Shown here piece after piece: positions 57,412-60,327 of a stretch of DNA of 60,327 nt. The position numbers were made by a program, and so were the translations under genes. Positions within the stretch are counted from its first letter, which is position 1; each line of letters opens with the position of its first letter. The DNA comes from Alphaproteobacteria bacterium (GTDB lineage: Bacteria > Pseudomonadota > Alphaproteobacteria > RF32 > CAG-239). The stretch lies in contig JAFXPE010000015.1 of NCBI GenBank assembly GCA_017528205.1, forward strand, positions 1-60,327, in the 5' to 3' direction. The notes under the pieces are model-generated. The model was not told the DNA's origin. It made no database searches and worked only from the letters and a program-made list of their open reading frames with translations.

Positions 57412-60111
57412 ATGAAACACTTATTTTGCTATATAGTTTTCTTTTTATTATTTTTCAACAGTTTTGTTGTTTTCGGCGCGGCTCCGAATTTGCCCGAAGA
57501 TTTTGAAGGCAAGGTAACCAGACAGCGTGCCGAAGAATACGCCTTAAATCCGAACACCCGCCCGCAGTTGGCTCAGCTTATGTTTATGCTCTATGAGGTT
57601 GGTGAATATCTTTATAAAAAATACCCGATAGAAGAATTTGAAAATGAAGATTTTATCGAAAATTTGCGACCGTTTTTTCCTGAAGACAACGACGACGAAT
57701 TGCAAGAGTGGCGCCATTTTTTCCGTCGCTCTTTCACCTTGTATAAAAAAGGCCGAGATGTTTATATGCAATTTGCGCAAAGATATTTGGTTCCGCACAC
57801 CTATCGCAAAGTGCATCACGCTTCCGAATACGACCACTACGGCGAAGTTCCGTATATGAAAGCCGCCGACGGCAAATTCTTCAAGGTTTACAACTTCAAA
57901 AAATTCATCTCCTACGGCCAGAGTGAAGACGAGCGCAACGCTATTTCCGACTTTGAACGAGCGCAAAAAGATAATCCCGACGTTTTAACCCAAATCGACC
58001 GCATTGCCGAAAAAATAGAATGGAAAAAACTTTTGCTCTACGGCACTTATTATAAAAATCCGCTGTTTTCCGAATTGGGCGAAAGCGCGACATTGCAAGG
58101 CGAAAACGTTAAAATCCGCCTTTTGTCGCAAAACATTTATACCGAGCAAAAAGATGAGCTTTATTTCGGGTTGCACATTATGCCGGATAACGGAATGTTT
58201 GTGCTGGCCAACAATTTATCTCCTTCACTGAAAAAACCCGTTGCCGATTTTTCGCTTTCCGAAAACGTGGCCGCGGCCGAGTTGTTGTATCCGATACCGA
58301 TATACACCAACGTGTTGCCGTATGCCCACAAATATTTCGGCGATTTTATGTTGCCGATAAAAGTGCGTTTGGCGGATAACAAACAACCGGTAACCTTAAG
58401 AACATCGGGCAGTATCACTTTATGCAATTTAAAAATGGATTGCCGACAACAACCGTTTTTCTTTGAGCTGAAATTGGACGTTTCCGGAACGGATTTGTTC
58501 AGCAACGGCTACAAGAATTTCTTCTTTCAATCGCTGAATCGCATACCGTCGGACGATATTTCCGAGCTCAAGTTGCAAGATTTCAGCGTGAAGCAAAACA
58601 AAGTCGGACAAACTTTGTTGCTGGTGTTTAAAACCAAAAAGAAAGTCGGCTCGTTCTATTTATTTTTGGAAGATAACGAAGGCTACACCAAATTTTATAA
58701 CCCGCGCTACACCCTCCAAAACGGCAAAATATACGCCTATATCGAAGCTCAGAACGAGGGCAAACCGCTAAATCTGGCTCGCTCGGAATACACCGTTTCG
58801 GCCAATCTTAACAACCGCTTTTTATATCGCAAGGCTCTGGTGCCGGAAGCGGCATTTACCGATGCACCGTCGGCCGATAAATATTTGATGCTGTTTTACG
58901 CGTTTTTATGCGGTTTGGGGCTGTTGTTAACGCCGTGTTCTCTGGCCTTATTTATACTGATGATAACCGTCACGCGCCACGTTTTTCGCCAAAAACAAAT
59001 CGCACCGCTTCGCAGTATAATCATGTTTTTAAGCGGCACTTTTATTGCCTTTATCTTTTTGGCGTTTATGCCGTTTAAGGTGCAAAACTTTATCGCGGTT
59101 TGGGGCACACAATTCAGCCGCTCCGGCTATTTTGCGGCAATATTATTCGGTACGGTCGCGTTTGCGGCATTGTTGCCGACGATGCTCGGTCTTATCAAAG
59201 AAATCGGTAACAAATACTTCAAAACAACTTTACTAAGCCTCGGTTTGCTGAGCGTTTGGGGGGCAACTTTGTTTACTCTGCCTTATTTGTCTGACACCCT
59301 ATCTTACGCCTTTTCCGGCGGTTTCAAGCGCTATTTTTCGACCATCTTTGCCATGTTTGTCGGCTTTGCGGCGCCGTGTTTATTGTTGCTTAATCCGCAC
59401 AACGCCCTTTGGCGCTTTATCGAACTGCATATTCGCCACACGGAAAAAACTCTGAAAATAATACTGTATTTAGCCGCGGCGTGGTATTTATTGCTCATAT
59501 TGTTGCCAAACGGTTGGGTATTCACTCTCGGTTTAGCCTTAATAACCGTTGTCATCGGCTTTATCTGCGGTATTTTTCAAAAGTTTTGGGAATACACCGA
59601 CGGCGTTTTGGACGAGAGCATCTCGCGCCAAAATTTGCATAAAATCGTGCGCGGCAGTTACGTACTTTGCAGCGTTTTATTGCTTGCGGCCGTCATTTTG
59701 GGCGCCCATACGGTGGGCCGTCATCAAATTGCCTATTATAATCAAAACCGTGCGGATACTGCCCAAGAGGTCGATTTCGGCGCCGTGGAAGAAACCTTAA
59801 AAAATAACGAGCCGGTATTGGTGATTATAAATGCGCCGTGGTGCTTAACGTGCCAGATTAACGAGCATTTCCGCTTAAACAGCGTGGTGATGGAGCGCCT
59901 GCAAGCACGTTTCAAGCTGAAGATAATCAAAGTAGATGTGAACAAAGGCTCGGGAAAACTCAACGCTTACATGCACAAATACGGCCGAAACGATTTGCCT
60001 TTTTACGTGCTTTACACGCCGCTGATTAAAGAAGGATTGGTGTTGCCTCCGACCATTCAGGCCGAAGAAATCAACCGCATCCTGTCGCACGAATATTTCA
60101 ATGCGCTTTAG
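57412..60111 (+). CDS. DsbD-like thiol:disulfide reductant transporter with large N-terminal extension
   Basis: The ~899-residue protein has a signal peptide (MKHLFCYIV start), then about 270 residues of unknown sequence. A periplasmic beta domain carries a CNLKMDC pair (CX5C, as in DsbD-alpha). A membrane domain of eight or nine helices holds the two expected Cys, in LLLTPCSLAL and GFAAPCLLLL. The C-terminal thioredoxin-like domain has CLTC in NAPWCLTCQ. It probably carries electrons from cytoplasmic thioredoxin to periplasmic substrates. The N-terminal extension is not part of classical DsbD. Confidence 0.83.
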   Translation: MKHLFCYIVFFLLFFNSFVVFGAAPNLPEDFEGKVTRQRAEEYALNPNTRPQLAQLMFMLYEVGEYLYKKYPIEEFENEDFIENLRPFFPEDNDDELQEWRHFFRRSFTLYKKGRDVYMQFAQRYLVPHTYRKVHHASEYDHYGEVPYMKAADGKFFKVYNFKKFISYGQSEDERNAISDFERAQKDNPDVLTQIDRIAEKIEWKKLLLYGTYYKNPLFSELGESATLQGENVKIRLLSQNIYTEQKDELYFGLHIMPDNGMFVLANNLSPSLKKPVADFSLSENVAAAELLYPIPIYTNVLPYAHKYFGDFMLPIKVRLADNKQPVTLRTSGSITLCNLKMDCRQQPFFFELKLDVSGTDLFSNGYKNFFFQSLNRIPSDDISELKLQDFSVKQNKVGQTLLLVFKTKKKVGSFYLFLEDNEGYTKFYNPRYTLQNGKIYAYIEAQNEGKPLNLARSEYTVSANLNNRFLYRKALVPEAAFTDAPSADKYLMLFYAFLCGLGLLLTPCSLALFILMITVTRHVFRQKQIAPLRSIIMFLSGTFIAFIFLAFMPFKVQNFIAVWGTQFSRSGYFAAILFGTVAFAALLPTMLGLIKEIGNKYFKTTLLSLGLLSVWGATLFTLPYLSDTLSYAFSGGFKRYFSTIFAMFVGFAAPCLLLLNPHNALWRFIELHIRHTEKTLKIILYLAAAWYLLLILLPNGWVFTLGLALITVVIGFICGIFQKFWEYTDGVLDESISRQNLHKIVRGSYVLCSVLLLAAVILGAHTVGRHQIAYYNQNRADTAQEVDFGAVEETLKNNEPVLVIINAPWCLTCQINEHFRLNSVVMERLQARFKLKIIKVDVNKGSGKLNAYMHKYGRNDLPFYVLYTPLIKEGLVLPPTIQAEEINRILSHEYFNAL

Positions 60112-60187
60112 GTTTTTATAAATTAACACAAAGGTAAATTTTTCTCTTTACTTTTAAAAAACGGTATGATATACAAGTTTTGTTTTT

Positions 60188-60213
60188 GGGGTTGTAGCTC
60201 AGTTGGGCGCGAG
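60188..60213 (+). pseudogene. tRNA fragment (5' third only)
   Basis: GGGGTTG, TA, GCTC and AGTTGG form the start of an acceptor stem, position 8–9 and D-arm of a tRNA, followed by GCGCGAG, which resembles a T-arm start. The anticodon region and 3' end are missing, and a hairpin repeat begins at once. A −10-like TATGAT lies at 60165–60170. This cannot fold as a working tRNA. Confidence 0.5.
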
Positions 60214-60327
60214 GATAAAAACAGCCTTAAAATGCTGTTTTTACCACAAGCGGCGAAGTTTTCTTAATAAGCAAGGAAAGCGGCAGCGACCGAAGCGAAT
60301 TTAGAAAACGAGTGACCGAAGCGAGCA
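60214..60327. repeat. Hairpin repeat related to the 23-kb array (runs off window)
   Basis: A perfect ten-pair stem at 60216–60243 has loop CTTAAAAT, equivalent to CTCAAAAT in the 23-kb array. It is followed by a body rich in CGAAG and the words GTGACCGAAGCG and GCGACCGAAGCG, also found in the 163-bp units. The element continues past the window edge. Confidence 0.65.

Noticed and set aside
60188..60263. Functional tRNA at the right edge
   Set aside because: The D-stem does not close properly, and no anticodon arm or matching acceptor 3' strand exists in the following sequence.

Overview
The window reads as chromosome of a low-to-medium GC alphaproteobacterium. The evidence is the gene content and order: a short HPr kinase next to tsaE, radA beside cvpA, amiC–PBP1A–prfB divergent from rne, DUF177 divergent from bamE, and clpP–clpX beside a Lon-family protease. 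Pyruvate:ferredoxin oxidoreductase (NifJ) points to anaerobic metabolism. A host-associated gut alphaproteobacterium is my inference, not something the sequence proves.

Layout. 1–1890: a small islet of four unrecognised plus-strand genes (one ends in an SSB-like DDDLPF tail), bounded by terminators. 1908–6841 (minus): ftsB-like gene, LolD and LolC/E lipoprotein export, two DUF3137 paralogues and LemA. 6972–8744 (plus): three orphan genes, each with a recognisable promoter. 8801–22908 (minus): lpxA, then a long compact run read in the order M23 peptidase, DUF4381, BatA, BatB/C, BatD, membrane-anchored nuclease-like protein, TsaE, HprK, MlaE, MlaF, RadA, CvpA. 23087–24680: tRNA-Asp, three tandem 163-bp repeats, a SLOG/DUF1273 gene and a strongly structured, apparently undescribed RNA element. 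24681–30790 (minus): clpX, clpP, a GT-C membrane glycosyltransferase, the deletion scar of a polyprenol-phosphate sugar synthase, and a Lon-like protease. 30860–37151 (plus): two TPR membrane proteins, a giant MORN-repeat protein, SlyX, and a NagB homologue lacking Asp72. 37148–45690 (minus): HAD-like protein, AsmA/YhdP-like protein, RF2 with its programmed frameshift, PBP1A, AmiC. 46116–49855 (plus): RNase E with a structured leader, and an M48 peptidase. 49856–53839: repeats and a frameshifted nifJ. 54124–60111: a 22-residue membrane peptide, DUF177, BamE, a short FtsK-like translocase, YqgE and a DsbD-like protein. 60188–60327: a broken tRNA carrying the same hairpin class as the 23-kb repeats.

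How it works together. Most of the recognisable content concerns the envelope: lipid A start (LpxA), phospholipid transport (MlaEF), lipoprotein export (Lol), OMP assembly (BamE, M48 peptidase), and peptidoglycan synthesis and remodelling (PBP1A, AmiC, M23). A proteolysis block (ClpXP, Lon-like) and housekeeping RNA and translation genes (rne, prfB, tsaE) accompany it. No complete mobile element, CRISPR array or classical defence island was seen. The least explained items are the RNA element at 24.3–24.56 kb, the tRNA-linked hairpin repeats, and the islet at the left edge.
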